DNA of 64,000 bases, taken from Massilia polaris. Its GTDB lineage: Bacteria; Pseudomonadota; Gammaproteobacteria; Burkholderiales; Burkholderiaceae_D. The stretch covers positions 62,001 to 126,000 of the forward strand of contig NZ_JABBGG010000007.1 of the NCBI RefSeq assembly GCF_012927275.1, in the 5' to 3' direction. Positions 53,414-63,325 of this stretch are shown piece by piece. The position numbers and the translations under genes were made by a program. Under the pieces are notes generated by a model that was not told the origin of the DNA, did not search any database, and saw only the letters and a list, made by a program, of their open reading frames with translations. Numbering within the stretch: the stretch's first letter is position 1; each line of letters begins with the position of its first letter.

Positions 53414-54151
53414 ATGGACACCTTGCGAGAGCGGATGAAAGTACTGGTAGTGGACGACGACGTGGTCTCGCGCATGGTGCTGATGCACCTGGTCGACAAC
53501 TGCGGCAGTTATGACATCGTCGAAGCGGCCGACGGCCTGGATGCATGGGACCAGCTGGAAGCAGGGCTGCGGCCGCAAGTGCTGTTCTGCGACCTGCGCA
53601 TGCCGCGCCTGTCCGGCATGGACCTGCTGGCGCGCGTGCGCGGCGACGGCGCCTTCGACGCCATGCCGTTCATCCTCGTCACCTCGAGCACCGACACCGC
53701 CACGCTCGACCAGGCCGCCGGCCTCGGCGCATCGGGCTTCATCGTCAAGCCCTTCCAGGCCGGGCAGATCAGGGTGCACCTGGCCGCGTTTTCCGATCCG
53801 CCGGCCGCCTGGGTGCACCGCGCCGAGCCGCCCGCCGCCACCATGGCGCGGCTGCGCATCGACGCACGCCGCCTGCTGGCCTACCTGGGCGGCTTCCAGG
53901 TGCAGCTGACCGCCGCCAGCGGCGACATCGATGCGATGGTCGCGCGCGGCGAAACGGCGGCGGCGCGCGAGCGCGTCGAGCGCCTGCATGCGGGCTGCAC
54001 CACGCTGGGCCTGGCCGGCGCCGCCGACGCCTTCGACGCGCTCGGCCCGGATAGCCATGAGGGCGACCGCGTGCACCTGGTGCTGGCCGACGCGGTGCGC
54101 GCCGTTCTGGCCCAGGCCGGCCTCACACGGGCCATCCCACCTGGGCATTGA
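53414..54151 (+). CDS. Response regulator receiver protein with a helical C-terminal half
   Basis: A 245-residue protein starting on the base after the hybrid kinase stop. The receiver domain (about 8-125) has VVDDD, the phosphoacceptor Asp in FCDLRMP (about residue 59) and Lys in IVKPFQ. The C-terminal half (about 130-245) has no DNA-binding motif; an Ala-rich helical pattern with ERLHAGCTTLGLAGAAD is loosely like an HPt fold, but the family His motif HxxKG is not obvious. It probably takes phosphate from the HPt of the kinase. Confidence 0.83.
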   Translation: MDTLRERMKVLVVDDDVVSRMVLMHLVDNCGSYDIVEAADGLDAWDQLEAGLRPQVLFCDLRMPRLSGMDLLARVRGDGAFDAMPFILVTSSTDTATLDQAAGLGASGFIVKPFQAGQIRVHLAAFSDPPAAWVHRAEPPAATMARLRIDARRLLAYLGGFQVQLTAASGDIDAMVARGETAAARERVERLHAGCTTLGLAGAADAFDALGPDSHEGDRVHLVLADAVRAVLAQAGLTRAIPPGH

Positions 54152-54238
54152 GGGAGATCAAATAGGGCTTGCTGACGGTATATTTTAGGTTTAAAGTTCC
54201 TGCCACATATCCGACTCAACCTTCACATCGGGGCGACC

Positions 54239-55885
54239 ATGGCAAGCTTGACCGCAGCAGAACTGAGTCCGTCCGGCTATGCCGACAATTTCGCCCGTGA
54301 GCACCTGCCGCCCGCCGACCAATGGCCTGAGTTCCTGTTCGACCTGCCCGAACTGTGCTATCCCGAACGCCTGAACTGCGTCGCCGAACTGCTCGACGCC
54401 GCCGTCGCGCGCGGCGATGGCGGGCGTACCGCCGTCATCGGCGAACACGAAACCCTGACCTATGCCGAACTGCTGGCGCGCGTCGACAGCTTCGCCCACG
54501 TGCTGCGCGAGGACATGGGCCTGGTCACCGGCAACCGCGTGATGCTGCGCGGGGCGAACAACCCGGCGATGGCGGCCGCCGTGCTGGCGGTGCTCAAGGC
54601 CGGCTGCATCGCCGTGCCGACCATGCCGCTGCTGCGCGGGCGCGAGCTGGCCACGATCATCGACAAGTCGAGAGCCGACGCGTTACTGTGCGCGGCCTCG
54701 CTGCGCACCGAGATCGACGCCGCCCTGGACATCGCCGACGGGGCCAACGTCGGGCGCGGCACGCTATTTTTCAACGACCCTGGCAACGCACGTTCGCTGG
54801 AAGCGCTGGCCGCGCGCCATACCACGCCGTTCGCGCCGGCCGACAGCGCCGCCGACGACGTCTGCCTGATCAGCTTCACTTCGGGCACCACCGGCATCCC
54901 GAAGGGCACGATGCATTTCCACCGCGACGTGCTGGCGATCTGCGACTGCTTCCCGCGCCACACGCTGGGCTCAAAGCCGGACGACATTTTCATCGGCACG
55001 CCGCCGCTGGCCTTTACCTTCGGGCTGGGCGGGCTGCTGCTGTTCCCGATGCGGGTCGGCGCGGCCGGGGTGCTGCTTGAAAAGCTGACGCCGGAGACCC
55101 TGTTGGCCAGCATCGAGAAGTACCGGGCGACGATCTGCTTTACCGCGCCTACCTTCTACCGCCAGATGGCGGCGCTGGCCGGCAAATACGACTTGTCCAG
55201 CCTGCGCGAAACCGTATCGGCCGGCGAAGCGCTTCCGCTGCCGACGCGCGATGCGTGGAAGGCGGCGACCGGCCTGGCGATGATCGACGGTATCGGCGCG
55301 ACCGAGATCCTGCATATCTTTATCTCCGCCGCCGGCGAGGATATCCGTCCCGGCGCCACCGGGAAGCCCATACCCGGCTACCAGGCCTGCGTGCTCGATG
55401 CGCAGGGCAAGCCGGCAGGGCCCGGGGTGGTGGGGCGGCTGGCGGTCAAGGGCCCGACCGGCTGCCGCTACCTGGCCGACGAACGCCAGTTGAACTATGT
55501 GGTCGACGGCTGGAACCTGACCGGCGACGCCTACGAGATGGATGAAGAGGGCTATTTCCATTACCGCTCGCGCACCGACGACATGATCATTTCGGCCGGT
55601 TATAACATCGCCGGGGCCGAGGTCGAGGATGTGCTGCTGCGCCATCCGGCGGTGGCCGAATGCGGCGTGGTCGGCCGTCCCGACGAGGAGCGCGGGCAGG
55701 TGGTGGAGGCGCATGTGGTGCTCAAGCCGGGCTTCGAAGCTTCGCCCGGGATGGCGCTGGAACTGCAGAATTTCGTCAAGGCGGATATCGCGCCATACAA
55801 GTATCCGCGCTCGGTGAAGTTCGCCGACAAGCTGCCGCGCACCGAGACCGGCAAGCTGCAGCGCTTCAAGCTGCGCAACCCTTGA
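54239..55885 (+). CDS. 2-aminobenzoate/benzoate-CoA ligase family enzyme
   Basis: A 548-residue AMP-forming acyl-CoA synthetase. The P-loop is SFTSGTTGIPKGTMHFHRD; the ATP/AMP motif GATEILHIF and the hinge region YRSRTDDMIISAGYNIAG are clear; the C-terminal Lys in LPRTETGKLQRFKL is intact. N-terminal sequence (SGYADNFAREHLPPADQWPE) matches 2-aminobenzoate-CoA ligases. A role in anthranilate or related aromatic breakdown is inferred, but no monooxygenase or other pathway gene adjoins it; a MarR regulator follows after 24 bases. Confidence 0.85.
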   Translation: MASLTAAELSPSGYADNFAREHLPPADQWPEFLFDLPELCYPERLNCVAELLDAAVARGDGGRTAVIGEHETLTYAELLARVDSFAHVLREDMGLVTGNRVMLRGANNPAMAAAVLAVLKAGCIAVPTMPLLRGRELATIIDKSRADALLCAASLRTEIDAALDIADGANVGRGTLFFNDPGNARSLEALAARHTTPFAPADSAADDVCLISFTSGTTGIPKGTMHFHRDVLAICDCFPRHTLGSKPDDIFIGTPPLAFTFGLGGLLLFPMRVGAAGVLLEKLTPETLLASIEKYRATICFTAPTFYRQMAALAGKYDLSSLRETVSAGEALPLPTRDAWKAATGLAMIDGIGATEILHIFISAAGEDIRPGATGKPIPGYQACVLDAQGKPAGPGVVGRLAVKGPTGCRYLADERQLNYVVDGWNLTGDAYEMDEEGYFHYRSRTDDMIISAGYNIAGAEVEDVLLRHPAVAECGVVGRPDEERGQVVEAHVVLKPGFEASPGMALELQNFVKADIAPYKYPRSVKFADKLPRTETGKLQRFKLRNP

Positions 55886-55909
55886 ACCGCCACGCCAGGC
55901 GAGGACGCG

Positions 55910-56422
55910 ATGCGCGATAAAGAAGAGCAGGACGACGACGGCCATCCCGATCTCGCGAGCCGGCTGACCGACGACCATCACCAGTCGCTCAAGCTGTGGC
56001 TGCGCATGCTGTCGTGTACCGTGCGGATCGAGAACGAGATCCGTAGCCGCCTGCGCGCCAGCTTCAACATCACGCTGCCGCGCTTCGACCTGATGGCGCA
56101 GCTCGAGCGCCATCCCGACGGCCTGCGCATGGGCGAGCTGTCCAGGCGCATGATGGTCACCGGTGGCAATGTCACCGGCATCACCGACCAGCTCGAGCGC
56201 GAGCAACTGGTGGTGCGGGTGCCGCACCGGACCGACCGGCGCGGCTACAGCGTCAAGCTGACCGACGAGGGCCGCCGCGCCTTCGCCGAAATGGCGGTGG
56301 TGCATGAGGGCTGGATTGCGTCGATGCTGAAGGATATGCCGACAGCGGAGAAGACGCAGATGATCGGGCTGCTGGCGGAGATGAAGCGGCGGCTTGATGG
56401 GCTTGGTAGGGACGCGACTTAA
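55910..56422 (+). CDS. MarR-family transcriptional regulator
   Basis: A 170-residue MarR protein. The winged helix has HPDGLRMGELSRRMMVTGGN with the recognition helix next to ITDQLEREQLVVRVPHRTDR, and RRGYSVKLTDEGR in the wing. N-terminal extension is acidic. It follows an aryl-CoA ligase; MarR proteins of this class often respond to aryl-CoA products and repress the ligase operon, which is inference here. Confidence 0.88.
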   Translation: MRDKEEQDDDGHPDLASRLTDDHHQSLKLWLRMLSCTVRIENEIRSRLRASFNITLPRFDLMAQLERHPDGLRMGELSRRMMVTGGNVTGITDQLEREQLVVRVPHRTDRRGYSVKLTDEGRRAFAEMAVVHEGWIASMLKDMPTAEKTQMIGLLAEMKRRLDGLGRDAT

Positions 56423-56536
56423 GCGTTTCCAAGTTTGATTTGGCGCAAAGTGCAGGTGGACACCGAAGCGCGGCCCGGGTACTTCCGTAAACTAGATGGT
56501 GCCGCAGTGTGCAGCATCGTCAACGGAGCCAATAAA

Positions 56537-56995
56537 ATGAATGCCTCAATGCCCGGGGAACCTCGCAAGCCCGAAGATACTGATGACGTTGCAGCGCCCC
56601 CTGTCGCGGAGTACCATGCAAGCATGGACAAACGGCTCTCCATCCTGGAAATGCGTTTCGATACTGTTCTGCCTACCTTGGCAACCAAGGCCGATCTCGC
56701 TGAGTTACGCACGGAAATACTGACCGCGCAGGAGCGTTTGCGCAGCGATTTCAACGTGGCGCAGGAGAAACTGCGAAGCGAGATTCTCAATGCCATGCGG
56801 GAGATGCAAAGCAGTCTGCTCATGTGGATCGTCAGCACAATGGTGGCCATGTTCCTGGGCATGGTTGGTCTGTTCCTTAGCATCTCTTCAACCATGATGG
56901 AAACCACCGAACGCATGGTGCAGACCCATATTCGCGGCATCCAGGATGCACGGGAGGCGCAGCCTGCACCGCCCAGTCCGTCGCCGTCCCCCTGA
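56537..56995 (+). CDS. Coiled-coil protein with C-terminal membrane helix
   Basis: A 152-residue protein. Residues about 42-105 form a heptad-like coiled coil with repeated ERLRSDFNVAQEKLRSEI (DUF1640/CCDC90-like look: TKADLAELRTEIL). A hydrophobic helix (about residues 98-121) follows, then a short Pro-rich tail. ATG 56537 was chosen; an earlier ATG at 56435 has no support. Function is unknown. Codon use is a little less GC-biased than in its neighbours. Confidence 0.6.
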   Translation: MNASMPGEPRKPEDTDDVAAPPVAEYHASMDKRLSILEMRFDTVLPTLATKADLAELRTEILTAQERLRSDFNVAQEKLRSEILNAMREMQSSLLMWIVSTMVAMFLGMVGLFLSISSTMMETTERMVQTHIRGIQDAREAQPAPPSPSPSP

Positions 56996-57102
56996 CCAGC
57001 CTCAACGTGCGGCGCGTCGCGCGCCCTCCGACCTTCAGCTCGTTGCAAAATACCTGACGCATGCCGTGTTCGCGCACCTCGCCGAAGCCGCCGGTCGCGG
57101 CG

Positions 57103-58986
57103 TCAGCGAAGGCGCTTGAGGAGTTCGGGCAGCCGGTAAGGCTTGGACACGAACGCGAATTCGTCGATATCTCCCTGCTGCTGGCGCAGCGCCGGCATCG
57201 GATAGCCCGACGCGAGCAAGATGCGGGCGTCTGGATACTCGCGCCGCACGATGCGCGCCAGCTCGATGCCGGACATCTGCGGCATCATCACGTCGCTGAA
57301 CACCACATCGACGTCCACGTTGCGCTCCAGGATGGCCAGCGCATCCTTGGCGTTGTTCGCGACCAGCACGTCGTAGCCGAGGCTCTCGAACAGCGTCGCC
57401 GCCAGCTGCGCGAGGTCTTCCTCGTCCTCGACCACCAGCACCTTTTCGCGCGCGCTGCTGTCCGCCGCACGCTCGCCTTCCTGCTCGCCGCTGACCGGCA
57501 GCAGGATGCGCAGGGTGGTGCCTTTGCCGGGCGTGCTCTCGACGGCGATGTCGCCCCCGGACTGGACGATGAAGCCATGCACCTGGGCCAGGCCGAGGCC
57601 GGTACCCTTGCCAACCGGCTTGGTGGTAAAGAAGGGCTCGAAGACGCGCGCGGTGACGTCCGGCGACATGCCCATGCCGGTATCGGCGACGCTCACCTCG
57701 ATGTATTTGCCCGGCGCCAACGTGCCATGTCCGTCCAGCATGACGGTGCGGGTTTCGAGCAGCAGGCGGCCACCGTCCGGCATCGCGTCGCGTGCATTGA
57801 CGACCAGGTTCAGGATCGCCGTTTCGAAGCGCGCTTCATCGATGCAGGCATTCGGCAGGCCGCCCGCGAGCGCGACGTGAAAGTCGATCGACGAATCCAC
57901 TGCGCGGCGCAGCACGCTTTCGAATCCTTCCACCAGCTTGTTGATGTTGTGGATGGCCGGGGCCAGCGGCTGCTGGCGCGCGAATGCCAGCAATTGCTGG
58001 GTCAGCGAGGCGCCGCGCTCGATCGCGCGGTTCATGCTGTCGAGAACCCTGCTGTCGATGCCGGCCGACCGCGTCTTGATGATTTCGAGCCCGCTCGCCA
58101 CCACCGACAGCAGGTTGTTGAAGTCGTGCGCGATGCCGCCGGTCAGCTGGCCGATGGCTTCCATCTTCTGCGACTGGAACAGCGCGGCCCGGGTCTGATC
58201 GAGCGACTGGGCGGCCAGGCGCTGTTCGGTCACGTCGCGCGTGATCTTGGCGAAGCCGAGCAGGGTGCCGCTGTCGTCGCGGATCGCATCGACCACCACG
58301 TGGGCCCAGAAGCGCGAGCCGTCCTTGCGCACGCGCCAGCCTTCGGACTCGTACTTGCCGACGCGCTCGGCGGTGGCGAGCGCCAGCGCCGGCAGGCCGG
58401 ACTTACGGTCGGGCTCGGTATAGAAACGGGAGAAGTGCGAACCGACCACTTCGGCGGCCTGGTAGCCCTTGATGCGCTCGGCGCCCGCGTTCCAGTTCGA
58501 CACCTCGCCGCCCGGCGACAGCATGTAGATCGCGTAGTCGACCACGCCTTGCACCAGCAGGCGGAAGTGCTGTTCGCTGGCGTGCAGCGCATCGCGCGCG
58601 GCCTTTTGTTCGGTGATGTCGCGGGTGATCTTGGCAAACCCGATCAGCTCGGCGCCGTCGAACACCGGGTCGATGACGACGCTGGCCCAGAACCGCGAGC
58701 CATCCTTGCGCACGCGCCAGCCTTCGCACTCGAACTTGCCTTCGGTGCGGGCGGTCAGCAAGGCGCGGGCCGGCACGCCGCTGGCCTGGTCTTCGGGCGT
58801 GTGGAAGCGCGAGAAATGCCGCCCGACGATCTCGTCAGCCTGATAGCCCTTGAAGCGTTCGGCGCCGGCATTCCAGGAACTGACCTTGCCGTCCGGGTCC
58901 AGCAGGTAAATCGCGTAGTCCCGGATGCTCGAGATCAGCAATTGCTGGCGCTGCTCATAGCTCAGGTTGTGGATCTGGTTCGTCAT
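57103..58986 (-). CDS. Hybrid histidine kinase with two PAS domains and receiver
   Basis: A 627-residue soluble kinase. Two near-duplicate PAS-PAC modules (about 15-125 and 135-250) each with WNAGAERFKGYQA-type and EGWRVRKDGSRFWA patterns; HisKA with GGIAHDFNNLLSVV (about residue 285); HATPase with NLVVNARDAM, VADTGMGM and GKGTGLGLAQV; a C-terminal receiver (about 505-625) with EDEED, Asp in VFSDVMMP and KPY. There is no membrane helix. A -10 TATAAT lies on the minus strand at 59124-59129. No partner regulator is beside it. Confidence 0.92.
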   Translation of the reverse strand: MTNQIHNLSYEQRQQLLISSIRDYAIYLLDPDGKVSSWNAGAERFKGYQADEIVGRHFSRFHTPEDQASGVPARALLTARTEGKFECEGWRVRKDGSRFWASVVIDPVFDGAELIGFAKITRDITEQKAARDALHASEQHFRLLVQGVVDYAIYMLSPGGEVSNWNAGAERIKGYQAAEVVGSHFSRFYTEPDRKSGLPALALATAERVGKYESEGWRVRKDGSRFWAHVVVDAIRDDSGTLLGFAKITRDVTEQRLAAQSLDQTRAALFQSQKMEAIGQLTGGIAHDFNNLLSVVASGLEIIKTRSAGIDSRVLDSMNRAIERGASLTQQLLAFARQQPLAPAIHNINKLVEGFESVLRRAVDSSIDFHVALAGGLPNACIDEARFETAILNLVVNARDAMPDGGRLLLETRTVMLDGHGTLAPGKYIEVSVADTGMGMSPDVTARVFEPFFTTKPVGKGTGLGLAQVHGFIVQSGGDIAVESTPGKGTTLRILLPVSGEQEGERAADSSAREKVLVVEDEEDLAQLAATLFESLGYDVLVANNAKDALAILERNVDVDVVFSDVMMPQMSGIELARIVRREYPDARILLASGYPMPALRQQQGDIDEFAFVSKPYRLPELLKRLR

Positions 58987-59249
58987 TAATTGCTCATGTT
59001 CTCGTCATGCGGGGCTGCGCGCGGTAGCAGCGAACCGCTCGGGTTCTGGCTTGAATATGCGCGGCGGCGATCGGACGGCGTTGGCCGATGTGTACAACCG
59101 TTTCCGCCAGTAACTATTGGGCAATTATATAAGGAAATGATCAGGAGGCGCGCGGCCCGTCCAGGCCGGCAACGCCACCAGCTGCCGGCTGGCGTGGGCA
59201 AGCCCTCTGGTGGCGCAAATTCTACGACCCGCGGCAATGAGGTGATAGC

Positions 59250-59486
59250 ATGACTCACATTATCGACGTGCGTATGCATGGTGAAGCAGACAGTTCACCA
59301 CTGCAGATGATCAGCTCGACCCGGTTTGCGTACTTGGAGCGGATGGAGGCTTTGGCTAAGCAGCTCGTTGCCACCCGGATTGCGGCCGCGCGGTGCCGAC
59401 GACCCAACGATGCCCACTGCTACCAGCGCATACCAAATGCTCGTTCCCCACGCTGTCGGAAGTTGTGTGCCAAGGTGTTGATTTAG
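59250..59486 (+). CDS. Possible small ORF in the tRNA-flanking region
   Basis: A 78-codon frame with a good-looking AATGAGGTGATAGC before the ATG. MTHIIDVRMHGEADSSPLQM and LERMEALAKQLVATRIA are plausible, but the C-terminal half turns Arg/Pro/Cys-rich and unlike a folded protein. It may be a real gene truncated by insertion or decay. No family is recognised. Confidence 0.3.
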   Translation: MTHIIDVRMHGEADSSPLQMISSTRFAYLERMEALAKQLVATRIAAARCRRPNDAHCYQRIPNARSPRCRKLCAKVLI

Positions 59487-59505
59487 AAGACCATCCAAAA
59501 TACGA

Positions 59506-59712
59506 TTAGCCCGATCTCGGTATGTACACCTGCAGCATTCGCAGATCCCTGTGGCTAACCATACGCGCCAGGTCGAGTACCCCGAGCTGCTTGGCCAGCC
59601 GTGTGACAACCGCGTGCCGGGTGTCGTGGAACGTCCCGCCTTCGATGCACGTTCGGTCGCGGGCTTTGCGGAAGAGCGCGTCAAGCGATTGAGGTGAAAC
59701 GCAAACATATGG
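59506..59712 (-). pseudogene. C-terminal fragment of a tyrosine-recombinase integrase
   Basis: Reading the minus strand from the tRNA-Arg 3' end gives a 68-residue frame: SLDALFRKARDR, then FHDTRHAVVTRLAKQLGV, then ARMVSHRDLRMLQVY and stop. HDTRH is the box with the conserved His-x-x-Arg, SHRDLRMLQ is the His/Trp box, and VY supplies the nucleophile Tyr. So box II of an integrase survives without its N-terminal core-binding and DNA-binding parts. It abuts a tRNA gene, the classic target of such enzymes. Confidence 0.8.
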
Positions 59713-59714
59713 GT

Positions 59715-59789
59715 TGGTCCCTCCGACTGGAATCGAACCAGTATCCCACGCTTAGGAGGCATGTGCACTATCCATTGTGCTACGGAGAG
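59715..59789 (-). tRNA. tRNA-Arg (anticodon CCT)
   Basis: The minus strand folds as a cloverleaf: acceptor CTCTCCG / CGGAGGG (one G-T pair), D arm GCAC...GTGC, anticodon stem CATGC / GCGTG with loop CTCCTAA giving anticodon CCT, T arm ACTGG TTCGATT CCAGT, discriminator A and encoded CCA (59715-59717). It reads AGG codons. An integrase remnant starts right at its 3' end. Confidence 0.93.
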
Positions 59790-59954
59790 GACTCTGTGGT
59801 TCGGCGATCGGGCATGCCGGTGTCGTGAACCGAGCGCAATTATAGCCGAGGACGGGCGACAAATAGAATGGCGGCGCCGATCTATCGGTACAATGCGTGT
59901 TTCTTTCATTTCCGGCCCTGCTTCCCAGCACGGCCTCGCACCGGTAAATAAGTC

Positions 59955-61859
<1,905 letters not shown>

Positions 61860-61877
61860 GTAACCTCAGCGAGAGCC

Positions 61878-62612
61878 ATGCCAGAGCCACACCAGAGACC
61901 GTCCGCCGCCAGCAGCGCGGCCGGCGGCACCGCCGCCGAAGACGGACCGATGTTCAGTCGCGCCGCCCTGGCGCGGATCCTGCCTTTTATCACCTACATC
62001 TTTTTCATCCCGGTGGCCGAATTGCTCGGCCGCCTGGGATGGAATGCCCACGACTTGAGATGGCTCTACGCCGTCAAAATCAGCGCCGTCATGCTGATGC
62101 TGGTCATCTTCCGCCGCCACTACACCGAATTGCGCGGCCCACGCCTGGGAATCGGCGCGGCCATTGTGGCGCTGGTGACGGGCGCGGTGGTGCTGGTGCT
62201 ATGGGTCAGCCTGAATGCGGACTGGATGATGATCGGTTCGCCCGACGGTTTCAACCCGACCACCGATGGCCGCATCGACTGGCTGATGGTGGCGGTACGC
62301 ATCTTTGGCGCCGCGCTGGTGGTGCCGGTGATGGAAGAATTGTTCTGGCGCTCTTTCCTGATGCGGTGGATCGACGCGGCGGATTTTGAAAAAGTTGAGC
62401 CGGCGAAAGCCAGCCTGAAGGCATTTGTTGTCACTGTTCTGTTGTTCGGCTTTGAGCACAACCTGTGGCTGGCGGGGATCGTCGCCGGCGCCGCGTATGG
62501 CGCCTTGTACGTCCGGCACCGGACCTTGTGGTCGCCGATCCTGGCTCATGCTTTAACCAATGGACTGCTGGGCGTATGGATTGTTTATACCGGTAACTGG
62601 ACTTACTGGTAG
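61878..62612 (+). CDS. CPBP-family intramembrane metalloprotease, exosortase-associated type
   Basis: A 244-residue membrane protein with about six helices. The CAAX/Abi motifs are MEELFWRSFLMRW (Glu-Glu), FGFEHNLWLAGI (His) and ILAHALTNGLL (His-Ala-x-x-Asn). Length and the RTLWSPILAHALTN ending fit the CAAX-protease-related proteins that sit in exosortase/PEP-CTERM loci. It lies 18 bases after uup and just before the EpsL-type gene, in line with the start of such a locus. Confidence 0.75.
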   Translation: MPEPHQRPSAASSAAGGTAAEDGPMFSRAALARILPFITYIFFIPVAELLGRLGWNAHDLRWLYAVKISAVMLMLVIFRRHYTELRGPRLGIGAAIVALVTGAVVLVLWVSLNADWMMIGSPDGFNPTTDGRIDWLMVAVRIFGAALVVPVMEELFWRSFLMRWIDAADFEKVEPAKASLKAFVVTVLLFGFEHNLWLAGIVAGAAYGALYVRHRTLWSPILAHALTNGLLGVWIVYTGNWTYW

Positions 62613-62652
62613 CAGGCAAGCCGGGGGTTTCAGCAGCACTATCGATAAAAAG

Positions 62653-63325
62653 ATGGCTGATATGTTGAAACCTTTCCAGACTACCCCGTGCGCCTGCCGT
62701 GTCGTGTTGCTGGCCAGCGCCATGTGCGGCATGTCCGCATCGATGGCGGCCCCGGGCGACGAGGGATTCGACCCGCTGGCCGGGCTGGGCTACTTCCACG
62801 ACGATAACCTGTTCCGCCTGCCTGGCGGGCACCCCGGCTTCGACGGCCAGCGCAGCGATTCGGCGCGCCAGGCCCATGCGGGGCTGCTGTTCAACAAGAC
62901 CTGGGGCCGCCAGAAAGTTTTCGCCCAGGCCAAAATCACCAGGGTCGCGTTCGATCATTTCGACCAGCTCGACTACGACGGCAAGGATCTGCAGGCGCGC
63001 TGGAACTGGCAGCTCGGCAAGCGCTTCGAAGGCCAGCTCGGCACTAACTACGAACAGACCCTGGCGCCTTACACCGATTTTCGCAGCGACCGGCGCAACC
63101 TGCGCGAGCACCGCCGCCAGTACGTCGACGGCGCCTGGCGCTTCCACCCGGGCTGGCGCGCGCGCAGCGCCGCCTCGCGCGACAAGTACACCTACGAACT
63201 GCCGGCCCAGCGCTGCAACGACCGCACCGAGGACGCGGTCGACATCGGCGCCGACTACCTGCCGCGCAGCGGCAGCACTGTCGGTTTGGTGGCGCGCAGG
63301 ATCAAGGGCAAGTACCTGAACCGGC
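62653..63325 (+). pseudogene. epsL: Truncated EpsL-like exopolysaccharide outer-membrane protein
   Basis: From ATG 62653 the frame shows a signal peptide (about residues 15-34, SMA-A) and the EpsL pattern GFDPLAGLGYFHDDNLFR, with strands such as RVAFDHFDQLDYDGKDLQARWNWQ. After about residue 224 (NRRLF at 63320) sense stops: the frame runs on through antisense-type code to 63714. In the +2 neighbour frame, at 63326, a sugar transferase begins mid-sequence. So the C-terminal half of EpsL was lost together with the beginning of the next gene. EpsL-type proteins help exopolysaccharide export in XrtB loci. Confidence 0.7.

Noticed and set aside
50309-54148. A 1279-codon minus-strand frame under the hybrid kinase
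   Set aside because: A shadow of repetitive propeller code; composition is Arg/His/Gln-rich and no domain is recognisable.
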